Positions 11,592 to 23,460 of a stretch of DNA of 64,000 nucleotides are shown here, piece after piece. The DNA lies in assembly GCA_963966185.1 (NCBI GenBank), contig CAWZYM010000129.1:372001-436000 (forward strand). The letters are read 5' to 3'. A program made the translations under genes and the position numbers. The notes beneath the pieces were generated by a model, which worked only from the letters and a program-made list of their open reading frames with translations, had not been told where the DNA came from and searched no databases. This DNA comes from Rhabditoides inermis. Lineage: Eukaryota; Nematoda; Chromadorea; Rhabditida; Rhabditidae. Within the stretch, counting starts at the first letter, position 1, and every line of letters begins with the position of its first letter.

Positions 11592-12783
11592 CTCCCAAAC
11601 GCGACGGTCGAGAGAAGATGGCCGGGCATATTTGTTAGAACGACTATGGTAAAGAAAAAGACGGTTGGAGCAGTTTATTTTAATGTTCTCTAAAAATGCC
11701 CATAGCTCATTGGTCGGGCACTTCTCGAGAAAACACATTGTAGTATGCAGTTTGACTCGACCTCCCAAACGCGACGGTCGAGAGAATGTGGCCGGGCATT
11801 ATTGTTAGAACGACTATGGTAAAGAGAAGGACGGTTAGAGCAGTTTATTTTTTTGTTCTCTGAAAATGCCCATAGCTCATTGGTCGGGCACTTCTCGAGA
11901 AAACACATTGTAGTAGGCAGTTTGACTCGACCTCCCAAACGCGACGGTCGAGAGAATGTGGCCGGGCATTATTGTTATAACGACTATGGTAAAGAGAAGG
12001 ACGGTTATAGCAGTTCAGTTTGATGTTCTCTAAAAATTCCCATAGCTCATTGGTCGGACACTTCTCGAGAAAACACATTGTAGTATGCAGTTTGACTCGA
12101 CCTCCCAAACGCGACGGTCGAGAGAAGATGGCCGGGCATAATTGTTAGAACGACTATGGTAAAGAAAAACACGGTTATAGCAGTTCATTTTGATGTTCTC
12201 TGTAAACGCCCATATCTCATTGGTCGGGCACTTCTCGAGAAAACACATTGTAGTATGCAGTTTGACTCGACCTCCCAAACGCGACGGTCGAGAGAAGATG
12301 GCCGGGCATATTTGTTAGAACGACTATGGTAAAGAGAAAGACGGTTAGAGCAGTTTATTTTTATGTTTTCTAAAAATGCCCATAGCTCATTGGTCGGGCA
12401 CTTCTCAAGAAAACACATTGTAGTATGCAGTTTGACTCAACTTCCCAAACGCGACGGTCGAGAGAAGATGGCCGGGCATATTTGTTAGAACGACTATGGT
12501 AAAGAGAAAGACGGTTAGAGCAGTTCATTTTTCTGTTCTCTAAAAATGCCCATAGCTCATTGGTCGGGCACTTCTCGAGAAAACACATTGTAGTATGCAG
12601 TTTGACTCGACCTCCCAAACGCGACGGTCGAGAGAAGATGGCCGGGCATATTTGTTAGAACGACTATGGTAAAGAGAAAGACGGTTAGAGCAGTTTATTT
12701 TTATGTTTTCTAAAAATGCCCATAGCTCATTGGTCGGGCACTTCTCAAGAAAACACATTGTAGTATGCAGTTTGACTCAACTT
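10914..12783. repeat. 1,870-bp 11-mer repeat, unit 1
   Basis: Eleven monomers that overlap the end of the 1,360-bp array. 10,914-12,650 matches 12,784-14,520 at an offset of exactly 1,870 bp. One difference I saw is GTCGGACAC near 12,056 against GTCGGGCAC near 13,926. The last two monomers (about 12,300-12,780) are a 340-bp dimer duplication marked by TTTTATGTTTTC and CTCAAGAAAAC. Confidence 0.9.
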
Positions 12784-14520
12784 CCCAAACGCGACGGTCG
12801 AGAGAAGATGGCCGGGCATATTTGTTAGAACGACTATGGTAAAGAAAAAGACGGTTGGAGCAGTTTATTTTAATGTTCTCTAAAAATGCCCATAGCTCAT
12901 TGGTCGGGCACTTCTCGAGAAAACACATTGTAGTATGCAGTTTGACTCGACCTCCCAAACGCGACGGTCGAGAGAATGTGGCCGGGCATTATTGTTAGAA
13001 CGACTATGGTAAAGAGAAGGACGGTTAGAGCAGTTTATTTTTTTGTTCTCTGAAAATGCCCATAGCTCATTGGTCGGGCACTTCTCGAGAAAACACATTG
13101 TAGTAGGCAGTTTGACTCGACCTCCCAAACGCGACGGTCGAGAGAATGTGGCCGGGCATTATTGTTATAACGACTATGGTAAAGAGAAGGACGGTTATAG
13201 CAGTTCAGTTTGATGTTCTCTAAAAATTCCCATAGCTCATTGGTCGGGCACTTCTCGAGAAAACACATTGTAGTATGCAGTTTGACTCGACCTCCCAAAC
13301 GCGACGGTCGAGAGAATGTGGCCGGGCATTATTGTTAGAACGACTATGGTAAAGAGAAGGACGGTTAGAGCAGTTTATTTTTTTGTTCTCTGAAAATGCC
13401 CATAGCTCATTGGTCTGGCACTTCTCGAGAAAACACATTGTAGTAGGCAGTTTGACTCGACCTCCCAAACGCGACGGTCGAGAGAAGATGGCCGGGCATA
13501 TTTGTTAGAACGACTATGGTAAAGAAAAAGACGGTTGGAGCAGTTTATTTTAATGTTCTCTAAAAATGCCCATAGCTCATTGGTCGGGCACTTCTCGAGA
13601 AAACACATTGTAGTATGCAGTTTGACTCGACCTCCCAAACGCGACGGTCGAGAGAATGTGGCCGGGCATTATTGTTAGAACGACTATGGTAAAGAGAAGG
13701 ACGGTTAGAGCAGTTTATTTTTTTGTTCTCTGAAAATGCCCATAGCTCATTGGTCGGGCACTTCTCGAGAAAACACATTGTAGTAGGCAGTTTGACTCGA
13801 CCTCCCAAACGCGACGGTCGAGAGAATGTGGCCGGGCATTATTGTTATAACGACTATGGTAAAGAGAAGGACGGTTATAGCAGTTCAGTTTGATGTTCTC
13901 TAAAAATTCCCATAGCTCATTGGTCGGGCACTTCTCGAGAAAACACATTGTAGTATGCAGTTTGACTCGACCTCCCAAACGCGACGGTCGAGAGAAGATG
14001 GCCGGGCATAATTGTTAGAACGACTATGGTAAAGAAAAACACGGTTATAGCAGTTCATTTTGATGTTCTCTGTAAACGCCCATATCTCATTGGTCGGGCA
14101 CTTCTCGAGAAAACACATTGTAGTATGCAGTTTGACTCGACCTCCCAAACGCGACGGTCGAGAGAAGATGGCCGGGCATATTTGTTAGAACGACTATGGT
14201 AAAGAGAAAGACGGTTAGAGCAGTTTATTTTTATGTTTTCTAAAAATGCCCATAGCTCATTGGTCGGGCACTTCTCAAGAAAACACATTGTAGTATGCAG
14301 TTTGACTCAACTTCCCAAACGCGACGGTCGAGAGAAGATGGCCGGGCATATTTGTTAGAACGACTATGGTAAAGAGAAAGACGGTTAGAGCAGTTCATTT
14401 TTCTGTTCTCTAAAAATGCCCATAGCTCATTGGTCGGGCACTTCTCGAGAAAACACATTGTAGTATGCAGTTTGACTCGACCTCCCAAACGCGACGGTCG
14501 AGAGAAGATGGCCGGGCATA
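12784..14520. repeat. 1,870-bp 11-mer repeat, unit 2 (partial)
   Basis: Second copy of the 11-mer. It separates from unit 1 at 14,521, where GCATAACTG replaces GCATATTTG, and runs on into the larger 2,888-bp unit. This unit was therefore made before, and included in, the 2,888-bp duplication. Confidence 0.9.
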
Positions 14521-15922
14521 ACTGTTAGAACGACTATGGTAAAAATAAAGACGGTTATAGCAGTTCATTTTGATGTTCTCTGAAAATGCCCATAGCTCAT
14601 TGGTCGGGCACTTCTCGAGAAAACACATTGTAGTATGCAGTATGACTCGACCTCCCAAACGCGACGGTCGAGAGAAGATGGACGGGCATATTTGTTAGAA
14701 CGACTATGGTAAAGTAAAAGACGGTTAGAGCAGTTCATTTTTATGTTCCCTGAAAATTCCCATAGCTCATTGGTCGGGCACTTCTCGAGAAAACACATTG
14801 TAGTATGTAGTTTGACTCGACCTCTCAAACGCGACGGTCGAGAGAAGATGGCCGGGCATAATTGTTAGAACGACTATAGTAAAGAAAAACACGGTTAGAG
14901 CAGTTCATTTTTCTCTTCTCTAAAAATGCCCATAGCTCATTGGTCGGGCACTTCTCGAGAAAACACATTGTAGTATGCAGTATGACTCGACCTCCCAAAC
15001 GCGACGGTCGAGAGAAGATGGCCGGGCATAATTGTTAGAACGACTATGGTAAAGAAAAACACGGTTAGAGCAGTTCATTTTTCTGTTCTCTAAAAATGCC
15101 CATAGCTCATTGGTCGGGCACTTCTCGAGAAAACACATTGTAGTATGCAGTTTGACTCGACCTCCCAAACGCGACGGTCGAGAGAAGATGGCCGGGCATA
15201 TTTGTTAGAACGACTATGGTAAAGAAAAAGACGTTCGGAGCAATTTTTTTCATGTTCTCTGAAAATGCCCATAGCTCATTGGTCGGGCACTTTTCGAGAA
15301 AACACATTGTAGTATGCAGTTTGACTTGACCTCCCAAACGCGACGGTCGAGAAAAGATGGCCGGGCATATTTGTTAGAACGACTATGGTAAAGAGAAGGA
15401 CGGTTAGAGCAGTTTATTTTTTTGTTCTCTGAAAATGCCCATAGCTCATTGGTCTGGCACTTCTCGAGAAAACACATTGTAGTAGGCAGTTTGACTCGAC
15501 CTCCCAAACGCGACGGTCGAGAGAAGATGGCCGGGCATATTTGTTAGAACGACTATGGTAAAGAAAAAGACGGTTGGAGCAGTTTATTTTAATGTTCTCT
15601 AAAAATGCCCATAGCTCATTGGTCGGGCACTTCTCGAGAAAACACATTGTAGTATGCAGTTTGACTCGACCTCCCAAACGCGACGGTCGAGAGAATGTGG
15701 CCGGGCATTATTGTTAGAACGACTATGGTAAAGAGAAGGACGGTTAGAGCAGTTTATTTTTTGTTCTCTGAAAATGCCCATAGCTCATTGGTCGGGCACT
15801 TCTCGAAAAAACACATTGTAGTAGGCAGTTTGACTCGACCTCCCAAACGCGACGGTCGAGAGAATGTGGCCGGGCATTATTGTTAGAACGACTATGGTAA
15901 AGAGAAGGACGGTTAGAGCAGT
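13035..15922. repeat. 2,888-bp 17-mer higher-order repeat, unit 1
   Basis: Seventeen monomers less two bases. The match to the next unit begins at about 12,937 (against 15,825), so the unit phase is arbitrary. The two missing bases are in a T run at 15,750 (TTTATTTTTTG). Markers repeated 2,888 bp later include GTAAACGCCC near 14,073, GCAGTATGACTC near 14,638, GATGGACGGG near 14,678, GTATGTAG near 14,812 and GACGTTCGGAGCAATT near 15,231. Differences from unit 2 are few: for example TGACCTCCC at 15,328 against TGACTTCCC at 18,216. Confidence 0.92.
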
Positions 15923-18640
15923 TTATTTTTTTGTTCTCTGAAAATGCCCATAGCTCATTGGTCGGGCACTTCTCGAGAAAACACATTGTAGTAGGCAGTT
16001 TGACTCGACCTCCCAAACGCGACGGTCGAGAGAATGTGGCCGGGCATTATTGTTATAACGACTATGGTAAAGAGAAGGACGGTTATAGCAGTTCAGTTTG
16101 ATGTTCTCTAAAAATTCCCATAGCTCATTGGTCGGGCACTTCTCGAGAAAACACATTGTAGTATGCAGTTTGACTCGACCTCCCAAACGCGACGGTCGAG
16201 AGAATGTGGCCGGGCATTATTGTTAGAACGACTATGGTAAAGAGAAGGACGGTTAGAGCAGTTTATTTTTTTGTTCTCTGAAAATGCCCATAGCTCATTG
16301 GTCTGGCACTTCTCGAGAAAACACATTGTAGTAGGCAGTTTGACTCGACCTCCCAAACGCGACGGTCGAGAGAAGATGGCCGGGCATATTTGTTAGAACG
16401 ACTATGGTAAAGAAAAAGACGGTTGGAGCAGTTTATTTTAATGTTCTCTAAAAATGCCCATAGCTCATTGGTCGGGCACTTCTCGAGAAAACACATTGTA
16501 GTATGCAGTTTGACTCGACCTCCCAAACGCGACGGTCGAGAGAATGTGGCCGGGCATTATTGTTAGAACGACTATGGTAAAGAGAAGGACGGTTAGAGCA
16601 GTTTATTTTTTTGTTCTCTGAAAATGCCCATAGCTCATTGGTCGGGCACTTCTCGAGAAAACACATTGTAGTAGGCAGTTTGACTCGACCTCCCAAACGC
16701 GACGGTCGAGAGAATGTGGCCGGGCATTATTGTTATAACGACTATGGTAAAGAGAAGGACGGTTATAGCAGTTCAGTTTGATGTTCTCTAAAAATTCCCA
16801 TAGCTCATTGGTCGGGCACTTCTCGAGAAAACACATTGTAGTATGCAGTTTGACTCGACCTCCCAAACGCGACGGTCGAGAGAAGATGGCCGGGCATAAT
16901 TGTTAGAACGACTATGGTAAAGAAAAACACGGTTATAGCAGTTCATTTTGATGTTCTCTGTAAACGCCCATATCTCATTGGTCGGGCACTTCTCGAGAAA
17001 ACACATTGTAGTATGCAGTTTGACTCGACCTCCCAAACGCGACGGTCGAGAGAAGATGGCCGGGCATATTTGTTAGAACGACTATGGTAAAGAGAAAGAC
17101 GGTTAGAGCAGTTTATTTTTATGTTTTCTAAAAATGCCCATAGCTCATTGGTCGGGCACTTCTCAAGAAAACACATTGTAGTATGCAGTTTGACTCAACT
17201 TCCCAAACGCGACGGTCGAGAGAAGATGGCCGGGCATATTTGTTAGAACGACTATGGTAAAGAGAAAGACGGTTAGAGCAGTTCATTTTTCTGTTCTCTA
17301 AAAATGCCCATAGCTCATTGGTCGGGCACTTCTCGAGAAAACACATTGTAGTATGCAGTTTGACTCGACCTCCCAAACGCGACGGTCGAGAGAAGATGGC
17401 CGGGCATAACTGTTAGAACGACTATGGTAAAAATAAAGACGGTTATAGCAGTTCATTTTGATGTTCTCTGAAAATGCCCATAGCTCATTGGTCGGGCACT
17501 TCTCGAGAAAACACATTGTAGTATGCAGTATGACTCGACCTCCCAAACGCGACGGTCGAGAGAAGATGGACGGGCATATTTGTTAGAACGACTATGGTAA
17601 AGTAAAAGACGGTTAGAGCAGTTCATTTTTATGTTCCCTGAAAATTCCCATAGCTCATTGGTCGGGCACTTCTCGAGAAAACACATTGTAGTATGTAGTT
17701 TGACTCGACCTCTCAAACGCGACGGTCGAGAGAAGATGGCCGGGCATAATTGTTAGAACGACTATAGTAAAGAAAAACACGGTTAGAGCAGTTCATTTTT
17801 CTCTTCTCTAAAAATGCCCATAGCTCATTGGTCGGGCACTTCTCGAGAAAACACATTGTAGTATGCAGTATGACTCGACCTCCCAAACGCGACGGTCGAG
17901 AGAAGATGGCCGGGCATAATTGTTAGAACGACTATGGTAAAGAAAAACACGGTTAGAGCAGTTCATTTTTCTGTTCTCTAAAAATGCCCATAGCTCATTG
18001 GTCGGGCACTTCTCGAGAAAACACATTGTAGTATGCAGTTTGACTCGACCTCCCAAACGCGACGGTCGAGAGAAGATGGCCGGGCATATTTGTTAGAACG
18101 ACTATGGTAAAGAAAAAGACGTTCGGAGCAATTTTTTTCATGTTCTCTGAAAATGCCCATAGCTCATTGGTCGGGCACTTTTCGAGAAAACACATTGTAG
18201 TATGCAGTTTGACTTGACTTCCCAAACGCGACGGTCGAGAAAAGATGGCCGGGCATATTTGTTAGAACGACTATGGTAAAGAGAAGGACGGTTAGAGCAG
18301 TTTATTTTTTTGTTCTCTGAAAATGCCCATAGCTCATTGGTCTGGCACTTCTCGAGAAAACACATTGTAGTAGGCAGTTTGACTCGACCTCCCAAACGCG
18401 ACGGTCGAGAGAAGATGGCCGGGCATATTTGTTAGAACGACTATGGTAAAGAAAAAGACGGTTGGAGCAGTTTATTTTAATGTTCTCTAAAAATGCCCAT
18501 AGCTCATTGGTCGGGCACTTCTCGAGAAAACACATTGTAGTATGCAGTTTGACTCGACCTCCCAAACGCGACGGTCGAGAGAATGTGGCCGGGCATTATT
18601 GTTAGAACGACTATGGTAAAGAGAAGGACGGTTAGAGCAG
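15923..18640. repeat. 2,718-bp 16-mer higher-order repeat, unit 2
   Basis: Matches unit 1 at 2,888 bp and unit 3 at 2,718 bp; the 170-bp difference is exactly one monomer. At 15,782-15,951 there is an extra GTAGGCAG / GAATGTGG monomer that is missing at the start of unit 3 (18,670). The monomer at 15,782 has TCTCGAAAAAAC where its counterpart at 18,670 has TCTCGAGAAAAC. Confidence 0.92.
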
Positions 18641-20896
18641 TTTATTTTTTGTTCTCTGAAAATGCCCATAGCTCATTGGTCGGGCACTTCTCGAGAAAAC
18701 ACATTGTAGTAGGCAGTTTGACTCGACCTCCCAAACGCGACGGTCGAGAGAATGTGGCCGGGCATTATTGTTATAACGACTATGGTAAAGAGAAGGACGG
18801 TTATAGCAGTTCAGTTTGATGTTCTCTAAAAATTCCCATAGCTCATTGGTCGGGCACTTCTCGAGAAAACACATTGTAGTATGCAGTTTGACTCGACCTC
18901 CCAAACGCGACGGTCGAGAGAATGTGGCCGGGCATTATTGTTAGAACGACTATGGTAAAGAGAAGGACGGTTAGAGCAGTTTATTTTTTTGTTCTCTGAA
19001 AATGCCCATAGCTCATTGGTCTGGCACTTCTCGAGAAAACACATTGTAGTAGGCAGTTTGACTCGACCTCCCAAACGCGACGGTCGAGAGAAGATGGCCG
19101 GGCATATTTGTTAGAACGACTATGGTAAAGAAAAAGACGGTTGGAGCAGTTTATTTTAATGTTCTCTAAAAATGCCCATAGCTCATTGGTCGGGCACTTC
19201 TCGAGAAAACACATTGTAGTATGCAGTTTGACTCGACCTCCCAAACGCGACGGTCGAGAGAATGTGGCCGGGCATTATTGTTAGAACGACTATGGTAAAG
19301 AGAAGGACGGTTAGAGCAGTTTATTTTTTTGTTCTCTGAAAATGCCCATAGCTCATTGGTCGGGCACTTCTCGAGAAAACACATTGTAGTAGGCAGTTTG
19401 ACTCGACCTCCCAAACGCGACGGTCGAGAGAATGTGGCCGGGCATTATTGTTATAACGACTATGGTAAAGAGAAGGACGGTTATAGCAGTTCAGTTTGAT
19501 GTTCTCTAAAAATTCCCATAGCTCATTGGTCGGGCACTTCTCGAGAAAACACATTGTAGTATGCAGTTTGACTCGACCTCCCAAACGCGACGGTCGAGAG
19601 AAGATGGCCGGGCATAATTGTTAGAACGACTATGGTAAAGAAAAACACGGTTATAGCAGTTCATTTTGATGTTCTCTGTAAACGCCCATATCTCATTGGT
19701 CGGGCACTTCTCGAGAAAACACATTGTAGTATGCAGTTTGACTCGACCTCCCAAACGCGACGGTCGAGAGAAGATGGCCGGGCATATTTGTTAGAACGAC
19801 TATGGTAAAGAGAAAGACGGTTAGAGCAGTTTATTTTTATGTTTTCTAAAAATGCCCATAGCTCATTGGTCGGGCACTTCTCAAGAAAACACATTGTAGT
19901 ATGCAGTTTGACTCAACTTCCCAAACGCGACGGTCGAGAGAAGATGGCCGGGCATATTTGTTAGAACGACTATGGTAAAGAGAAAGACGGTTAGAGCAGT
20001 TCATTTTTCTGTTCTCTAAAAATGCCCATAGCTCATTGGTCGGGCACTTCTCGAGAAAACACATTGTAGTATGCAGTTTGACTCGACCTCCCAAACGCGA
20101 CGGTCGAGAGAAGATGGCCGGGCATAACTGTTAGAACGACTATGGTAAAAATAAAGACGGTTATAGCAGTTCATTTTGATGTTCTCTGTAAATGCCCATA
20201 GCTCATTGGTCGGGCACTTCTCGAGAAAACACATTGTAGTATGCAGTATGACTCGACCTCCCAAACGCGACGGTCGAGAGAAGATGGACGGGCATATTTG
20301 TTAGAACGACTATGGTAAAGTAAAAGACGGTTAGAGCAGTTCATTTTTATGTTCCCTGAAAATTCCCATAGCTCATTGGTCGGGCACTTCTCGAGAAAAC
20401 ACATTGTAGTATGTAGTTTGACTCGACCTCTCAAACGCGACGGTCGAGAGAAGATGGCCGGGCATAATTGTTAGAACGACTATAGTAAAGAAAAACACGG
20501 TTAGAGCAGTTCATTTTTCTCTTCTCTAAAAATGCCCATAGCTCATTGGTCGGGCACTTCTCGAGAAAACACATTGTAGTATGCAGTATGACTCGACCTC
20601 CCAAACGCGACGGTCGAGAGAAGATGGCCGGGCATAATTGTTAGAACGACTATGGTAAAGAAAAACACGGTTAGAGCAGTTCATTTTTCTGTTCTCTAAA
20701 AATGCCCATAGCTCATTGGTCGGGCACTTCTCGAGAAAACACATTGTAGTATGCAGTTTGACTCGACCTCCCAAACGCGACGGTCGAGAGAAGATGGCCG
20801 GGCATATTTGTTAGAACGACTATGGTAAAGAAAAAGACGTTCGGAGCAATTTTTTTCATGTTCTCTGAAAATGCCCATAGCTCATTGGTCGGGCAC
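18641..20896. repeat. Higher-order repeat unit 3, partial, ends at C block
   Basis: Third copy, continuing the 2,718-bp offset (16,108 to 18,826 and 17,808 to 20,526). It stops after the GACGTTCGGAGCAATTTTTTTC monomer type near 20,836. The next monomer keeps the TTTTCGAG and TTGACCTCC start found in units 1 and 2 but switches to GCATAATTGTTAAAACG, which is the start of C. Confidence 0.9.
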
Positions 20897-21067
20897 TTTT
20901 CGAGAAAACACATTGTAGTATGCAGTTTGACTTGACCTCCCAAACGCGACGGTCGAGAGAAGATGGCCGGGCATAATTGTTAAAACGACTATGGTAAAAA
21001 AAAAACACGGTTAGAGCAGTTCATTTTTATGTTCTCTAAAAATGCCCATAGCTCATTGGTCGGGCAC
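20897..21067. repeat. B-to-C boundary monomer, 171 bp
   Basis: This monomer begins with the altered palindrome TTTTCGAG, has TTGACCTCC, then GCATAATTGTTAAAACG and a run of 10 A at 20,996-21,005. It opens all three C blocks: 42,666-42,837 has 11 A at 42,765-42,775 and is 172 bp, and 47,002-47,172 has 10 A at 47,101-47,110. The A-run length explains one-base shifts in the block offsets. Confidence 0.92.
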
Positions 21068-21224
21068 TTCTCGAGAAAACACATTGTAGTATGCAGTTTG
21101 ACTCGACCTCCCAAACGCGACGGTCGAGAAAAGATGGCCGGGCATATTTGTTAGAACGACTATGGTAAAGAAAAAAACAGTTAGAGCAGTTCATTTTCCT
21201 GTTCTCTAAAAATGCCCTTAGCTC

Positions 21225-21734
21225 ATTGGTCGGGCACTTCTCGAGAAAACACATTGTAGTATGCAGTTTGACTCGACCTCCCAAACGCGACGGTCGAGAT
21301 AAGATGGCCGGGCATATTTGTTAGAACGACTAAGGTAAAGAAAAAGACAGTTAGAGCAGTTCATTTTCCTGTTCTCTAAAAATGCCCTTAGCTCATTGGT
21401 CGGGCACTTCTCGAGAAAACACATTGTAGTATGCAGTTTGACTCGACCTCCCAAACGCGACGGTCGAGAGAAGATGGCCGGGCATATTTGTTAGAACGAC
21501 TAAGGTAAAGAAAAACACGGTTAGAGCAGTTCATTTTTATGTTCTCTAAAAATGCCCTTAGCTCATTGGTCGGGCACTTCTCGAGAAAACACATTGTAGT
21601 ATGCAGTTTGACTCGACCTCCCAAACGCGACGGTCGAGAGAAGATGGCCGGGCATATTTGTTAGAACGACTAAGGTAAAGAAAAACACGGTCAAAGCAGT
21701 TCAATTTCATGTTCTCTAAAAGTGCCTATAGCTC
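21225..21734. repeat. 510-bp trimer, unit 1 of 2
   Basis: Three monomers (one CGAGATAAGATGG type with ACAGTTAGAG, one ACTAAGG type with ACACGGTTAGAG, one GTCAAAGCAG / GTGCCTATAG type) repeated 510 bp later at about 21,735-22,244. The second and third C blocks carry only one copy (43,0xx-43,5xx and 47,3xx-47,8xx), as shown by the offset change from 21,770 to 21,260. Edges are approximate. Confidence 0.88.
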
Positions 21735-22244
21735 ATTGGTCGGGCACTTCTCGAGAAAACACATTGTAGTATGCAGTTTGACTCGACCTCCCAAACGCGA
21801 CGGTCGAGATAAGATGGCCGGGCATATTTGTTAGAACGACTAAGGTAAAGAAAAAGACAGTTAGAGCAGTTCATTTTCCTGTTCTCTAAAAATGCCCTTA
21901 GCTCATTGGTCGGGCACTTCTCGAGAAAACACATTGTAGTATGCAGTTTGACTCGACCTCCCAAACGCGACGGTCGAGAGAAGATGGCCGGGCATATTTG
22001 TTAGAACGACTAAGGTAAAGAAAAACACGGTTAGAGCAGTTCATTTTTATGTTCTCTAAAAATGCCCTTAGCTCATTGGTCGGGCACTTCTCGAGAAAAC
22101 ACATTGTAGTATGCAGTTTGACTCGACCTCCCAAACGCGACGGTCGAGAGAAGATGGCCGGGCATATTTGTTAGAACGACTAAGGTAAAGAAAAACACGG
22201 TCAAAGCAGTTCAATTTCATGTTCTCTAAAAGTGCCTATAGTTC
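21735..22244. repeat. 510-bp trimer, unit 2 of 2
   Basis: Second copy of the trimer. It ends in GTGCCTATAGTTCATTGG with GGGCACGTCTCGAG; unit 1 has GTGCCTATAGCTCATTGG and GGGCACTTCTCGAG at the same place, so the third monomer differs at its end. Confidence 0.85.
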
Positions 22245-23274
22245 ATTGGTCGGGCACGTCTCGAGAAAACACATTGTAGTATGCAGTTTGACTCGACCTC
22301 CCAAACGCGACGGTCGAGAGAAGATGGCCGGGCATATTTGTTAGAACGACTATGGTAAAGAAAAAGACTTTGTAAGCAGTTCAATTTTATGTTCTCTAAA
22401 AATGCCCATAGCTCATTGGTCGGGCTTTTCTCGAGAAAACACATTGTAGTATGCAATTTGACTCGACCTCCCAAACGCGACGGTCGAGAGAAGATGGCCG
22501 GGCATATTTGTTAGAACGACTATGGTAAAGAAAAACACGGTTAGAGCAGTTCATTTTTATGTTCTCTTAAAATGCCCATAGTTTATTGGTCGGGCACTTC
22601 TCAAGAAAACACATTGTAGTATGAAGTTTGACTCGACCTCCCAAACGCGACGGTCGAGAGAAGATGGCCGGGCAAATTTGTTAGAACGACTATGGCAAAA
22701 AAGACGGTTAGAGCAGTTCATTTTTATGTTCGCTAAAAATGCCCATAGCTCATTGGTCGAGCACTTCTCAAGAAAACACATTGTAGTATACAGTTTGACT
22801 CGAACTCCCAAACGCGACGGTCGAGAGAAGATGGGAGGGCATATTTGTTAGAACGACTATGGTAAAGAAAAAGACTTTGTAAGCAGTTCAATTTTATGTT
22901 CTCTAAAAACGCCCATAGCTCATTGGTCGGGCACTTCTCGAGAAAACACATTGTAGTATGCAGTTGGACTCGAACTCCCAAACGCGACGGTCGAGAGAAG
23001 ATGGCCGAGCATATTTGTTAGAACGACTATGGTAAAGAAAAAGACGGTTCGAGCAGTTCATTTTTGTGTTCGCTAAAAACGCCCATAGCTCATTGGTCGG
23101 GCACTTCTCGAGAAAACACATTGTAGTATGCAGTTGGACTCGAACTCCCAAACGCGACGGTCGAGAGAAGATGGGAGGGCATATTTGTTAGAACGACTAT
23201 GGTAAAGAAAAAGACTTTGTAAGCAGTTCAATTTTATGTTCTCTAAAAACGCCCATAGCTCATTGGTCGGACAC

Positions 23275-23363
23275 TTCTCGAGAAAACACAGTAAAGAAAA
23301 AGACGGTTGAAGCAGTTCATTTTTATGTTCTCTGAAAATGCCCATAGCTCATTGGTCGGGCAC
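23275..23363. repeat. 89-bp truncated monomer, C/A junction copy 1
   Basis: The monomer runs TCTCGAGAAAACACA and then directly GTAAAGAAAAAGACGG: monomer positions 17-97 (81 bp) are missing, including the 7-bp inverted repeat. Left of the break the sequence is C type (GTCGGACAC); right of it A type (GGTTGAAGCAG, CTCTGAAAATG). The same break is at 26,418-26,506 and 45,384-45,472. It shifts the 170-bp register by nearly half a monomer. Confidence 0.95.
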
Positions 23364-23460
23364 TTCTCGAGAAAACACATTGTAGTATGCAGTTTTACTC
23401 GACCTCCCAAATGCGACGGTCGAGAGAAGATGGCCGGGCATATTTGTTAGAACGACTTTG

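Larger units (their letters stand above)
5087..20896. repeat. B block, copy 1
   Basis: About 93 monomers of the B group, the longest block here. Markers are GAATGTGGCC, GTAGGCAG in place of GTATGCAG, AGAGAAGGACGG, GGTTGGAGCAG with TTTATTTTAATG, GTTATAACGAC with TTCAGTTTGATG, and GTAAACGCCCATATCTC. From about 5,087 to 8,870 it is a mosaic with few internal long duplications and matches 32,967-38,700. From 8,872 it is dominated by nested tandem duplications (1,360, 1,870, 2,888 and 2,718 bp). It ends at the marker monomer that opens every C block. Confidence 0.85.
21505..23460. repeat. 1,956-bp C subunit, copy 1
   Basis: Twelve monomers less 81 bp (the 89-bp junction monomer at 23,275) and less 3 bp (the GGCAAAAAAG monomer at 22,598): 2,040 - 84 = 1,956. 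It matches copy 2 from 23,461 at this offset up to about 23,128 / 25,084, including the marker GGGCTTTTCTCGAG near 22,423 and 24,379. Confidence 0.9.

Noticed and set aside
23275..23363. The 89-bp monomer as an assembly error
   Set aside because: It recurs with the same break at 26,418 and 45,384 in different downstream contexts, so an isolated error is unlikely; a systematic assembly copy error is not excluded.
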